Origin: Tabrizicola sp.
GTDB lineage: Bacteria > Pseudomonadota > Alphaproteobacteria > Rhodobacterales > Rhodobacteraceae
Length of the DNA stretch: 59,596 bases
Reading direction: 5' to 3'
Assembly: GCF_030373185.1 (NCBI RefSeq)
Contig: NZ_JAUCZH010000009.1
Coordinates: 1-59,596, forward strand
Part shown: piece by piece, positions 27,540-36,291 of the stretch
Layout: the number at the start of each line of letters is the position of its first letter
Numbering within the stretch: the first letter of the stretch is position 1
Made by a program: the position numbers and the translations under genes
Notes under the pieces: generated by a model
Told to the model about the DNA's origin: nothing
Database searches by the model: none
What the model saw: only the letters and a program-made list of their open reading frames with translations

Positions 27540-27621
27540 GGGGATGCATGCCCCGGCGGCGGGTTCGGGGCAAGGGGCGGGATCGAAATTGAGTGCTTCG
27601 CACAAGTTGAATTCTCGCCTC

Positions 27622-27684
27622 TGGCGCAAGCGCCAACCGGCTTGTGGATGCCTCCGGCGGGAGTATTTCTGAAAAGAGCAAATG
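27622..27684 (+). repeat. Hairpin plus GGGAGTATTT intergenic element, copy 3
   Basis: TGGCGC-AA-GCGCCA (27622-27635) is followed by CCTCCGGCGGGAGTATTTC and then AAAAGAGCAAATG (to 27684). It lies between two minus-strand genes, downstream of the helicase and upstream of pdeM, so relative to those genes it is antisense. Copies 1 and 2 lie on the sense strand of their neighbours. Confidence 0.65.
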
Positions 27685-27685
27685 C

Positions 27686-30073
27686 TCAGGCGAGGCCGGC
27701 GGCTTCCATCAGGGTCTGGGCCTCGGCGGAGGCGAGGCGGTCGCGGCCGGTCCCATGGACGGGGATGCGGCCGGGTTCAAAGAAAAGGGGGGCCGCGAGG
27801 GGAGTGACGCGGGAGAGGCGTTTCAGGTCAATCCGGTTTTTGACGCGGGCGAGCAGGGCTTCGATGCGGGAGAAGTCGATCAGGCCGCGGAGGGCCTCTT
27901 CGCGGGTGATCTGGAGGAGGAGGTGGTCGGGGTCGTATTTTCGGAGCGTGTCGTAGAGAATGTCGGAGGAGAAGGTCGCCTGGCGGCCGGTCTTGCGGCG
28001 GCCCTGATGCGACCGCTCGATCAGGCCCGCGATGATGGCGGTGGCGCGGAAGGTGCGCTTCATCACGGCGTTGCCGGAGAGCCAGATCTCCAGCCCCTGG
28101 CGCAGGGTATCGGGGTCAAAGAGGGGGGCGGGATCGGTGACCGGGTCGAGGCCCCAGATCAGGGTGGCGTAGTCGGTGGCGACGAATCCCAAGGGGGCAA
28201 GGCCTTGGGATTCCATCTGTTTGGTCAGAAGGAGGCCGAGGGTTTGCTGGGCGTTGCGGCCGGCAAAGCCGTAGACGACGAGGTGTTCGCGGCCATCGTG
28301 CGGGAAGGATTCCAGAAGGAGGGAGTGAGGCTCCGGGAGGCGGGAGACCTTGCGTTGCAGGGCCAGCCATTGTGCGGTGTGGGCGGGCAGGTCGGGCCAG
28401 CTATCGGCTTGGAAGATTTCAAGGATGCGGTCGGCGAGAAGGGTGGAGGTGGCGAATTTGGTGCCGTTGAAGACGGCGACCTTGGGGTCGCGGCCGGGGG
28501 TTCTGGACACCTCGACGGTCATTTCGCGCAAGCCCTCGTAGCGGACGATCTGGCCGCCGATCAGGAAGGTGTCGCCGGGGGTGAGGGTGGCGGCGAAGGA
28601 TTCCTCGACCTCTCCCAGCGGGGTGCCGTGGTTGCGCAGGCGCACTTTCAGGGTCTCGATGTCGATGATCGTGCCGAGGTTCTGGCGGATCAGGGCGGCG
28701 CTGCGGGAATCCCTCAGGTGCCATTTACCATTCGTTGACTTCAATCTTTGCCAGCGGTCATAGGCCTTCAGCGCGTAGCCGCCGGTGGCGACGAAATCGA
28801 GGCAGGCGTCGAATTCCGGTTTGGTCAGAAGGGCATAGGGGCCAGCGGTGATGATTTCCGCGTAGAGTTGGTCGGCATCGAACGGCCCGGCGCAGGCGGT
28901 GGCGAGGATGTGCTGGCAGAGGACGTCGCGCGGGCCGGGGCCGCGGGGTTCGCCGTCAAGCGTGTGGGCGCAGACGGCATCCAAAGCCGCTTGGCATTCG
29001 ACAACCTCAAACCGGTTGGCGGGGACGAGAAGGGCCTTGGATGGGGCGTTGTAGCGGTGGTTGGCACGGCCGATCCTTTGCACGAGGCGTTTCACGTTTT
29101 TCGGTGCGCCGACCTGAATGACCAGATCGACATCGCCCCAGTCGATTCCGAGGTCGAGGGAGCCAGTGCAGACGACGGCCCTGAGCGCCCCTGCGGTCAT
29201 CGCCTGTTCGACGCGTTCGCGTTGTTCACGGCTTAGGCTGCCATGGTGGATACCGATCGGCAGGTCTTGGGTGTTCTGTAGCCAGAGGTCGTGGAAAAAG
29301 AGTTCCGCCTGCGCGCGCGTGTTGTGGAAGATGAGGGTGGTCTTGTGGCGGGTGATCTCGTTCAGGATCGCGGGGATGGCGTAGCGGCCGCCGCCGCCGC
29401 TCCACGGCGGGGGGGCGTCTGTTTCCAGCATGGAGATGTCGGGGTCGGGGCCGGGGTCTGCTTGCAGGATCGTGGTGTCCGGGGAGAGGAAGCGGGCGAG
29501 GGCGGGCGGATTTTCGACCGTGGCGGAAAGGCCGATGCGGCGGAGGCTGGGGTTCAGAGATTGCAGGCGGGCGAGTTGCAAGGTGAGCTGGTCGCCGCGT
29601 TTGGATTCCGCGAGAGCGTGGATTTCGTCAACGATAACCCGCTGCAATCCTGCAAAAATCCGGGGGGCATCTTCGTAGCTGAGAAGAAGTGCGAGGCTTT
29701 CGGGCGTGGTCAGCAGGATATGTGGCGGGTCGGCGCGCTGGCGGCGGCGCTGAGTGTAGGAGGTGTCGCCAGTGCGATCCTCGACCCGGATCTTGAGGCC
29801 CGCGCCCTCGATCGGCCGACCAAGGTTGCGGCGGATATCGGCGGTGAGGGCCTTGAGTGGCGAGACATAGAGGGTGTGAAGGCCGGAGGGTGGGGCGGCG
29901 CCCAGTTCGGCCAAGGTGGGCAGGAAACCGGCTAGGGTCTTGCCGCCACCGGTCGGCGCGATGAGGAGGGTCGCGGGGTCATTGGCCCGGGCCAGCATGT
30001 CCTGTTGATGGGGGTGCAGTGTCCAGCCATTTGCGGCGAACCAGTCGGAAAGGGCTGCGGGGAGCGTTGTCAT
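27686..30073 (-). CDS. Ligase-associated DEXH-box helicase (Lhr-like)
   Basis: This 795-residue superfamily 2 helicase belongs to the group paired with PdeM in DNA damage response modules. It has Walker A PTGGGKT (about residue 40), DEIHAL (about 145), SATVENP, an SLDLGIDWGDVDLVIQVG motif V/VI region, QRIGRANHR and the long Lhr-core C-terminal domain with a winged helix. The ATG at 30073 (MTTLPAALSDWFAANGW) is chosen as the family start; the frame extends upstream without homology. pdeM lies downstream. The usual ATP-dependent ligase and exonuclease partners are not in the window. Confidence 0.92.
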   Translation of the reverse strand: MTTLPAALSDWFAANGWTLHPHQQDMLARANDPATLLIAPTGGGKTLAGFLPTLAELGAAPPSGLHTLYVSPLKALTADIRRNLGRPIEGAGLKIRVEDRTGDTSYTQRRRQRADPPHILLTTPESLALLLSYEDAPRIFAGLQRVIVDEIHALAESKRGDQLTLQLARLQSLNPSLRRIGLSATVENPPALARFLSPDTTILQADPGPDPDISMLETDAPPPWSGGGGRYAIPAILNEITRHKTTLIFHNTRAQAELFFHDLWLQNTQDLPIGIHHGSLSREQRERVEQAMTAGALRAVVCTGSLDLGIDWGDVDLVIQVGAPKNVKRLVQRIGRANHRYNAPSKALLVPANRFEVVECQAALDAVCAHTLDGEPRGPGPRDVLCQHILATACAGPFDADQLYAEIITAGPYALLTKPEFDACLDFVATGGYALKAYDRWQRLKSTNGKWHLRDSRSAALIRQNLGTIIDIETLKVRLRNHGTPLGEVEESFAATLTPGDTFLIGGQIVRYEGLREMTVEVSRTPGRDPKVAVFNGTKFATSTLLADRILEIFQADSWPDLPAHTAQWLALQRKVSRLPEPHSLLLESFPHDGREHLVVYGFAGRNAQQTLGLLLTKQMESQGLAPLGFVATDYATLIWGLDPVTDPAPLFDPDTLRQGLEIWLSGNAVMKRTFRATAIIAGLIERSHQGRRKTGRQATFSSDILYDTLRKYDPDHLLLQITREEALRGLIDFSRIEALLARVKNRIDLKRLSRVTPLAAPLFFEPGRIPVHGTGRDRLASAEAQTLMEAAGLA

Positions 30074-30205
30074 GCGGCAGAGATAATGCGGCGGGGACAG
30101 TTGGGAAACCGGGTGCAGCGCTCTTGGTGTCAATGCGTTGATCTGGTTGGAAAATCTGCGTCTTCTCCGGGTCTTGCCCTGATCTTGCTTCCGTCTCCAC
30201 GCGCG

Positions 30206-30301
30206 AAAGACCAAGCGGGCGTCAGCCATTGCGGCCCGAATCGGGGGGTGCGGCCTGCGGAACCTGGGCGCGCGAAGGATTTCCGGCGCGCGGTCTTTTT
30301 T
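30206..30301 (+). ncRNA. Candidate structured small RNA with intrinsic terminator
   Basis: No gene occupies 30074-30409. In it, AAAGACC (30206-30212) can pair with GGTCTTT (30292-30298), GCGGGC (30215-30220) with GCCTGC (30253-30258) and GCGCGC (30268-30273) with GCGCGC (30286-30291). This gives a three-way junction whose outer stem runs straight into a run of six T (30296-30301). No plus-strand gene lies upstream that such a terminator could serve. The 6S RNA is a candidate by genomic position, because in alphaproteobacteria it often sits near ygfA and a YmdB-type gene, but the span is short for 6S unless the RNA starts earlier, near 30165. No clear promoter was found. Confidence 0.4.
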
Positions 30302-30409
30302 CTGGGCGGTTGTTCCGGGCCGGGTCGTGTTGCTGGAACTGCCGCGCTTTTTCGGCAAGGGCGCGTCATTCCCCTTGCCCGGCCACGGCCACAGGCCTAA
30401 TCGGGGGCC

Positions 30410-31222
30410 ATGAGAATGCTTTTCCTTGGCGATGTGATGGGCCGATCTGGCCGGACGGCGGTGACCGAGCGGCTGCCCGGATTGCGGGCGCAATGGGGCC
30501 TCGATTTCGTGGTCGTGAATGGCGAGAATGCCAGTCAGGGTGCGGGGATCACCGGCGACCATGCCAAGGCGCTTTTGGCGGCTGGGGCGGATTGTCTGAC
30601 GCTGGGCGACCATGCCTTTGACCAGAAGGACATGCTGAGCTTCATCGAGCAGGAACCGCGGATCATCCGGCCCCTGAACTTTTCCAAGGTTGCGCCGGGC
30701 AAGGGGTTTCGGGTGTTCGAGGCGACGCATGGCCGCAAGGTTCTGGTGACGCAGGCCTTGGGGCAGGTGTTCATGAAGCGGCCTTTCGATGACCCGTTTT
30801 CCGCGCTGGAGTCGGTCTTGAAGACGCACCGGCTGGGCGCTGTGGTGCAGGCCGCGATTGTCGATATCCATGCCGAGGCCACCAGCGAGAAGATGGCGAC
30901 CGGGCATTGGTGCGACGGGATGGCGTCTTTGGTGGTTGGCACGCATACGCATGTGCCGACCGGGGATGCGATGATCCTTGCGAAAGGCACAGGCTACCTG
31001 ACGGACGCGGGCATGTGCGGCGATTATGACAGCGTGATCGGGATGGAAAAGCTGGAGCCATTGCGCCGCTTCATCACCGGGATGGCGAAGTCGCGGTTCG
31101 AGCCTGCGGCTGGTGCCGCGACCCTGTCGGGCGTGTTCGTGGAAACGGACGACAAGACCGGGCTTGCCTTGCGCGTGCGGATGGTACGGGTGGGTGGTCG
31201 GCTGGAAGAGGCGCTGCCTTGA
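30410..31222 (+). CDS. YmdB-type metallophosphoesterase (TIGR00282 family)
   Basis: The 270-residue protein has the motif series MRMLFLGDVMGRSGR, VNGENASQGAGI, GDHAFDQKD and GTHTHVPTGD expected of the YmdB/TIGR00282 calcineurin-like family. In Bacillus the homologue is a 2',3'-cyclic nucleotide phosphodiesterase that affects motility and biofilm; a phosphodiesterase role here is by homology. GMCGDYDSVIGM and the C-terminal ATLSGVFVETD are also typical. Its stop overlaps the next gene's TTG start, so the two are coupled. Confidence 0.92.
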   Translation: MRMLFLGDVMGRSGRTAVTERLPGLRAQWGLDFVVVNGENASQGAGITGDHAKALLAAGADCLTLGDHAFDQKDMLSFIEQEPRIIRPLNFSKVAPGKGFRVFEATHGRKVLVTQALGQVFMKRPFDDPFSALESVLKTHRLGAVVQAAIVDIHAEATSEKMATGHWCDGMASLVVGTHTHVPTGDAMILAKGTGYLTDAGMCGDYDSVIGMEKLEPLRRFITGMAKSRFEPAAGAATLSGVFVETDDKTGLALRVRMVRVGGRLEEALP

Positions 31223-32202
31223 GCGATCACCGAGCAGGTGGCCTTGTGGCCCCTTCCAACCCGGCGGCCGATCCTGTTTCGTCCGCCCTGTCGCGCGAGA
31301 GAGAGAGCGCCTTTGTCGACAGCCGGTGGTTCCTTGTGCTGGTCCTGATCCTGCTGGGGCTTGCCTGGGGATCGACGCAGAGCCTTGGCAAGATGGCGAC
31401 GGCGACGGGGCATCAGCCGTTCGGATTGATCTTCTGGCAGTTGCTGGTCGGTGCGGTGGTGCTGGGGGCGGTGTCGGGCTTTCGAGGCAGGGGGCTGGTG
31501 CTGACACGCCCGGCGCTGACGTTCTATGTGGTGGTGGCGGTGATCGGCACGATCATCCCGAACGCGACCTTTTATGCGTCGGTCGTGCATTTGCCGGCGG
31601 GGATCATGTCGATCCTGATCTCGACCGTGCCGTTTCTGGCTTTTCCGATGGCGCTGGCCTTGGGGCTGGACCGGTTCTCGGCCGGGCGGCTGGCGGGGCT
31701 GGCGCTGGGGCTGACGGGCGTGGCGTTGATCGCGTCGCCGGGGGGCGGCGGTGCGGTCAGTATCGGCTGGTTGATGGTGGCGATGGTGGGGCCGCTCTTT
31801 TATGCCATAGAGGCGAATTTCGTGGCGCGGGGCGGCACGGCCGGGATGGATGCGGTGCAGGCGATGTTCGGTGTGTCGGTGGTGGGCATGGTTCTGGCCG
31901 CGCCGCTTGCCTGGGGCAGTGGGCAATGGGTGGACCCGTTTCCGATGGCGCGGGCGGAATGGGCCTTGGCTGCCTCGTCGGTCGTGCATGCGCTGGTCTA
32001 TGCCAGCTATGTCTGGCTGGCATCCAAGGCGGGTTCGGTCTTCGCCTCGCAAACCGCTTATCTGGTGACGGCGTCGGGCGTTTTCTGGGCTATGCTTCTT
32101 TTGGGCGAGCGATTTTCGCCCGTGGTCTGGGCCGCGCTTGTGATCATGCTGACCGGCGTGGCATTGGTGCAACCACGCGCCAGGGCGGAAGCCTTGGTCT
32201 GA
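31219..32202 (+). CDS. EamA/DMT-family membrane transporter
   Basis: The 327-residue protein has about ten membrane segments in two EamA repeats, for example FLVLVLILLGLAWGSTQSLGKMA and the second-half WLMVAMVGPLFYAIEANFVARG. The C-terminus LLLGERFSPVVWAALVIMLTGVALV is the EamA repeat end. Substrate unknown. TTG at 31219 overlaps the preceding stop; GTG at 31246 is an alternative. The N-terminal 30 residues are hydrophilic. Confidence 0.82.
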   Translation: MSDHRAGGLVAPSNPAADPVSSALSRERESAFVDSRWFLVLVLILLGLAWGSTQSLGKMATATGHQPFGLIFWQLLVGAVVLGAVSGFRGRGLVLTRPALTFYVVVAVIGTIIPNATFYASVVHLPAGIMSILISTVPFLAFPMALALGLDRFSAGRLAGLALGLTGVALIASPGGGGAVSIGWLMVAMVGPLFYAIEANFVARGGTAGMDAVQAMFGVSVVGMVLAAPLAWGSGQWVDPFPMARAEWALAASSVVHALVYASYVWLASKAGSVFASQTAYLVTASGVFWAMLLLGERFSPVVWAALVIMLTGVALVQPRARAEALV

Positions 32203-32215
32203 CGGCGGAGGGTGG

Positions 32216-33994
32216 ATGTTCGGACTTGCGATCCCTGTGGAGACGCAGCCTTTCGTGGCTTTGGCGATCCTTGTGGTCATGTTCGCGCTGTTCGTGCGCG
32301 AGACCTATCCGGTCGAGGTGACCTCGATCGGGGCGGCGGCGGCGATGGTGGTGCTGGGCATCCTGCCGCAGGGTGAGGTTTTGCGCGCCTTGTCGAACGC
32401 CGGGCCGTGGACGATTGCGGCGATGTTCATCATCGTCGGCGCGCTGGTGCGGACCGGGGCGCTGGACTGGCTGTCGCATCAGGCGATCCGCTTTGTCGAG
32501 ACGGCGCCCAAGCGGGCGCTGGGCGGAATTTCGGCGGGGGTTGTCGGCATGTCAGCCTTCATGAACAACACGCCATTGGTGGTGGTGGGAATCCCGGTCT
32601 TCATGCGATTGGCGAAGGCGATGCAGGTTTCTCCGTCCAAGCTGTTGATCCCGCTGAGCTATCTTTCGATCATGGGCGGGACTCTGACCCTGATCGGCAC
32701 CTCGACCAACCTGGTGGTTGACGGGGTGGCGCGCGACCGGGGGCTGGAGCCGTTTGGAATTTTCGAGATCACGCCCTTGGGTCTGGCCTGTGCGGCCGTG
32801 GGCATGGTCTATCTGGCGCTGTTCACCCGGCGGCTCTTGCCCGACCGCGACAGCATGGCCGCGATGCTGACCGACCGCGCGCGGATGAAGTTCTTTACGG
32901 ATGTTGCCATCCCCGAGGACAGCGGGCTGATCGGGCAGCGGCTGGATCAGGTTGCGCTGTTCAAGCGCGAAAGCCTCCGGGTGATCGACGTCCTGCGCGG
33001 TGACCTCAGCCTGCGGCGGGGCTTGCAGGACGTGGTGCTGGAGGCGGGCGACCGGGTGGTTCTGCGCACGCCGATGGCCGAGGTACTGGCGCTTCAAGGC
33101 GAAAAGGAATTGCGGCTGATCGACAAGCTGAGTTCGGTGCAGACCACGACGGTGGAGGTTCTGATCACGCCGGGGTGCCATATGGTCGGCCGGTCGCTGG
33201 GGTCGATGCGTCTGCGGCGGCGTTATGGGGTCTATCCGCTGGCCGTGCATCGCAAGAACCAGAACATCGGCCGGCAGCTGGATGATCTGGTGGTGCAGGT
33301 CGGCGATACGCTGCTTCTGGAGGGCGCGCCGGGCGATATCCAGAGGCTGGCGGCAGAGATGGAGATGGTGGACATCTCGGCCCCGTCCGAGCGGCCCTAT
33401 CGGCGGCGGCATGCGCCGATTGTGATGGCTGTGCTGGCGGCGGTGGTTGGGCTGGCGGCACTGGATGTGGCGCCGATTCTGGTGCTGGCGCTGCTGGGCG
33501 TGGCGGTGGTGCTGCTCACGCGCTGCATCGATGCCGAGGAGGCCTTTGGCTATGTCGACGGCCGCTTGCTGGCGATGATCTTTGCGATGCTTGCGGTGGG
33601 TGCCGGGTTGGAACATTCCGGCGCGGTCGATATGATCGTTGGCGCGGCAGCGCCGGGACTGGCGGGTTTGCCGCCGTTCCTGCTGATCTTTGTGATCTAC
33701 GGGTTGACCTCCACCCTGACCGAGATCGTATCCAACAACGCGGTTGCCGTGATCCTGACGCCCGTGGTCATCGGGCTGGCGAACCAGATGGGTGTTGATC
33801 CGCGCCCCTTCGTGGTGGCGGTGATGTTCGCCGCCTCGGCTTCGTTTGCGACACCGATCGGGTATCAGACGAACACGCTGGTCTATGGGCCGGGGGGGTA
33901 TCGGTTCACCGATTTCATCCGGATCGGGTTGCCGTTGAACGTGGTGATGATGTTTGCGATGTCGGCGCTGATCCCGCTGTTCTTTCCGTTCTGA
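32216..33994 (+). CDS. SLC13-type anion permease with two TrkA-C domains
   Basis: The 592-residue protein combines membrane segments in both halves with a cytoplasmic middle. NNTPLVVVGIPVFMRLA and TLTLIGTSTNLVVDGVA are typical of the ArsB/NhaD/DASS superfamily, and TSTLTEIVSNNAVAVILTPVVIGLA repeats the pattern near the C-terminus. The middle (about 215-390) has two copies of the TrkA-C/RCK_C pattern. Likely a Na+-coupled sulfate, dicarboxylate or other anion transporter. It follows the EamA gene by 13 bp. Confidence 0.85.
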   Translation: MFGLAIPVETQPFVALAILVVMFALFVRETYPVEVTSIGAAAAMVVLGILPQGEVLRALSNAGPWTIAAMFIIVGALVRTGALDWLSHQAIRFVETAPKRALGGISAGVVGMSAFMNNTPLVVVGIPVFMRLAKAMQVSPSKLLIPLSYLSIMGGTLTLIGTSTNLVVDGVARDRGLEPFGIFEITPLGLACAAVGMVYLALFTRRLLPDRDSMAAMLTDRARMKFFTDVAIPEDSGLIGQRLDQVALFKRESLRVIDVLRGDLSLRRGLQDVVLEAGDRVVLRTPMAEVLALQGEKELRLIDKLSSVQTTTVEVLITPGCHMVGRSLGSMRLRRRYGVYPLAVHRKNQNIGRQLDDLVVQVGDTLLLEGAPGDIQRLAAEMEMVDISAPSERPYRRRHAPIVMAVLAAVVGLAALDVAPILVLALLGVAVVLLTRCIDAEEAFGYVDGRLLAMIFAMLAVGAGLEHSGAVDMIVGAAAPGLAGLPPFLLIFVIYGLTSTLTEIVSNNAVAVILTPVVIGLANQMGVDPRPFVVAVMFAASASFATPIGYQTNTLVYGPGGYRFTDFIRIGLPLNVVMMFAMSALIPLFFPF

Positions 33995-34084
33995 GCCATA
34001 TCGGCCTGCGGCACCGGGCTTGCGGTCGCGCCGGGCGCTGGTGTAGAGGACGCCAGCACCGACAAATGACCGGAGACAGGGCTC

Positions 34085-34828
34085 ATGGCAGGCCATTCGA
34101 AATGGGCGAACATCCAGCACCGCAAGGGCAAGCAGGACAAGCTGCGCTCCAAGATGTTTTCCAAGCTGGCGAAGGAAATCACCGTTGCCGCGAAGATGGG
34201 GATGCCGGACCCGGACATGAACCCGCGTCTGCGGCTGGCGGTGAAGGCCGCGAAAGCCGTGTCGATGCCGAAGGACGTGATCGATCGGGCGATCAAGAAA
34301 TCCCAGATGGGCGACGGGGCCGATTACACCGAGATCCGCTATGAGGGTTACGGGGTCAACGGCATCGCGATCATCGTAGAGGCGATGACCGACAACGTGA
34401 ATCGCACGGCGTCAAACGTGCGGTCGTATTTCTCAAAGAGCGGCGGGAACCTTGGCACCACCGGATCTGTCGCGCACAGCTTTGATCGGGTGGGCGAGAT
34501 CAGCTATCCCGCCTCGGCCGGTTCGGCCGATGACGTGATGATGGCGGCCCTTGAGGCCGGGGCGGATGACGTGGAATCCGACGAGGACGGCCATTGGATC
34601 TATTGCCAGGTCGAGGCGCTGTCGGAGGTTTCGGACGCGCTGGAAAAGGCCTTGGGCGAATCAACGGAATCCAAGCTGGTCTGGAAGCCGCAGACCCGGA
34701 CCGAGGTTGATCTGGACACGGCACAAAAGTTGATGCGGCTGATCGATCTGCTGGAAGAAGATGACGATGTGCAGACCGTGACGCACAACTTCGACATCCC
34801 CGAGGAAGTGGCCGCGCAACTGGAGTGA
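34085..34828 (+). CDS. yebC: YebC/PmpR family probable transcriptional regulator
   Basis: The 247-residue product begins [18 protein letters not shown], the strict YebC signature, and contains [38 protein letters not shown] and [26 protein letters not shown]. YebC proteins were described as regulators; some relatives aid translation of proline-rich or mitochondrial messages (TACO1). Members of this size are standard. A GGAGACAGG site precedes the ATG. Confidence 0.96.
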   Translation: MAGHSKWANIQHRKGKQDKLRSKMFSKLAKEITVAAKMGMPDPDMNPRLRLAVKAAKAVSMPKDVIDRAIKKSQMGDGADYTEIRYEGYGVNGIAIIVEAMTDNVNRTASNVRSYFSKSGGNLGTTGSVAHSFDRVGEISYPASAGSADDVMMAALEAGADDVESDEDGHWIYCQVEALSEVSDALEKALGESTESKLVWKPQTRTEVDLDTAQKLMRLIDLLEEDDDVQTVTHNFDIPEEVAAQLE

Positions 34829-35027
34829 TTGCTCCATCCTGCCGCCACTCAAGGATATCTTCTGGCAAGACCCTTGCAATCTGACGCCAAATGGCGCATA
34901 TAGCAGGGGCAAAGCTTCTTCTCTTTCGGTCTTCTGTCTGCCATTCGGCCCGCAGCTCTTCGAACGTGACGACACTTGAGCCGGGCCATCGCATGTTGTG
35001 GGTGGCACAATGACAGGAGATATCACG

Positions 35028-35234
35028 ATGGCCAATGGCACCGTGAAGTGGTTCAACGCAACCAAGGGTTTCGGTTTCATCGCTCCGGCTGGTGGTTCCA
35101 AGGACGTGTTCGTCCATGTGACCGCGCTGGAACGCGCTGGCATCCGTTCGCTTCCCGATGGGCAAGCTGTGACCTATGACGTCGAGCAAGACCGCAACGG
35201 CCGTGAATCGGCTGTGAACCTCGCGCTCGCATAA
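35028..35234 (+). CDS. Cold-shock domain protein
   Basis: The 68-residue protein is a single cold-shock domain. MANGTVKWFNATKGFGFI contains RNP1 (KGFGFI), and DVFVHVTALERAGI contains RNP2. It ends VNLALA. CspA-type proteins bind single-stranded RNA and DNA and act as RNA chaperones. The ATG at 35028 follows AGGAG. The roughly 200-base gap upstream of the start would give a long leader, as usual for csp genes. A strong terminator follows. Confidence 0.95.
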   Translation: MANGTVKWFNATKGFGFIAPAGGSKDVFVHVTALERAGIRSLPDGQAVTYDVEQDRNGRESAVNLALA

Positions 35235-35262
35235 GATACCGGTCCTTCGGGATCTGATCTTG

Positions 35263-35297
35263 AACGGGGGTGGCGCAAGCCGCCCCCGTTTGCTTTT
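35263..35297 (+). terminator. Rho-independent terminator after the cold-shock gene
   Basis: AACGGGGGTGGC (35263-35274) pairs with GCCGCCCCCGTT (35279-35290) around a GCAA loop, with one T-G pair. TTTTT follows at 35293-35297. The convergent argP gene ends just beyond, so it may serve both. Confidence 0.88.
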
Positions 35298-35302
35298 TCG
35301 TG

Positions 35303-36190
35303 TCAGGCGGGGACCAGCATCCGGCCCGCGACGCTGCGGATGGCCTGGGTAAGCGGTGCAAGGGCCGGCGCGGCAAGGCGGGTGAACTGCCAATGCAGCG
35401 CCACGTCCAGCGGGGTATCCGGCGCAAGCTCGACCAGAGTGCCTTGGTTGAGGTGGGGTGCCGCCAGTATCTCGGGGTTCATGGTCCAGCCAAGGCCGTG
35501 CAGGCTGGCATCGAGGAAGGCCTGCGTCGAAGCCATGCGGTGGCTGGAGAATGCCACCCGGCGGGCGCCGGTGCCGATATGGCGAATGATCCACTTTTCC
35601 TGCAGGCGGTCCTTGTCCGAGAAGGTGATCGCCGGCGCCTGAGCAAGTGCCTTTGCGGTCGGGCCGTCGGGGAACCAGCGCCGCGCGAAGGTCGGTGACG
35701 CGGTGGCGCGAAAGCGCAGGCTGCCGAGGGGCAGCGTATCACACCCCTGAAGCGGCCCGGCGTGGGAGGTGATGGCAGCAACCACTTCGCCACGCTTCAG
35801 CCATTCCTGGCTTACGTCTTCTTCATCGATCACGAGGTCGAACAGCAGCCCTTCGGTCGCGGCGAGGGCCGGGATCACCCATGTGGCAAGGCTGTCGGCG
35901 TTGACGGCGATGCGCAGGGTGGCCGGACCGGTGGAGAGCCCGGGCAGGTCGGCCACGAGGGTTCTTTCAAGCAGCGCGACCTCGTCATGATGGCGGATCA
36001 GGCGAAGCCCGGTTTCGGTGGCGGTGCAGGGCTGGCCACGGCGGACCAGCAGCGTTCCGGTCGCCTCTTCCAGAGCCTTGATGCGTTGCGAGATGGCGGA
36101 GGGCGTCACCCCCAGCGCCGCCGCCGCAAAGTCGAAGGAACCGCGCCGGTGGACGGCGGCGAGAGCGGCGAGTTGGGCGGGGTCGAGCAT
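35303..36190 (-). CDS. argP: LysR-family regulator, ArgP/LysG type
   Basis: The 295-residue regulator begins MLDPAQLAALAAVHRRGSFDFAAAALGVTPSAISQRIKALEEATG, with the DNA-binding helix-turn-helix at about residues 18-60. An effector-binding domain follows. ArgP/LysG regulators sense Lys or Arg and activate the LysE/ArgO exporter. Here the ACT gene and the exporter gene lie divergently, which fits that circuit. The ATG at 36190 gives the standard start; the frame is open further upstream. Confidence 0.88.
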   Translation of the reverse strand: MLDPAQLAALAAVHRRGSFDFAAAALGVTPSAISQRIKALEEATGTLLVRRGQPCTATETGLRLIRHHDEVALLERTLVADLPGLSTGPATLRIAVNADSLATWVIPALAATEGLLFDLVIDEEDVSQEWLKRGEVVAAITSHAGPLQGCDTLPLGSLRFRATASPTFARRWFPDGPTAKALAQAPAITFSDKDRLQEKWIIRHIGTGARRVAFSSHRMASTQAFLDASLHGLGWTMNPEILAAPHLNQGTLVELAPDTPLDVALHWQFTRLAAPALAPLTQAIRSVAGRMLVPA

Positions 36191-36291
36191 GAGAGATGCT
36201 AACTTTACTTCAGAAATATTAATTTGATTGATGCAGCGCGCTGCGGATAGGTCAAGCCGGAAACGGTGAAATGACAAGGGTGGGCAGGAAC
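36191..36291. promoter_or_regulatory. Divergent promoter region between argP and the ACT-LysE genes
   Basis: The gap is distinctly AT-rich for this genome (around 36195-36230: ACTTTACTTCAGAAATATTA and nearby), as expected for promoters and a LysR-type operator. By analogy with ArgP and LysG, the regulator should bind here; no unambiguous T-N11-A box was chosen. Confidence 0.5.

Noticed and set aside
30213-30260. Identity of AAGCGGGC and GCCTGCGG with parts of the E. coli 6S RNA closing stem
   Set aside because: Eight-base matches are too short to prove 6S, and the spacing between them is far smaller than in 6S; kept only as a reason for a covariance search.
30074-31507. Upstream extension of the helicase frame by 478 codons
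   Set aside because: It would run over the ymdB-like gene and the RNA candidate; helicase similarity starts at MTTLPAALSDW (30073).
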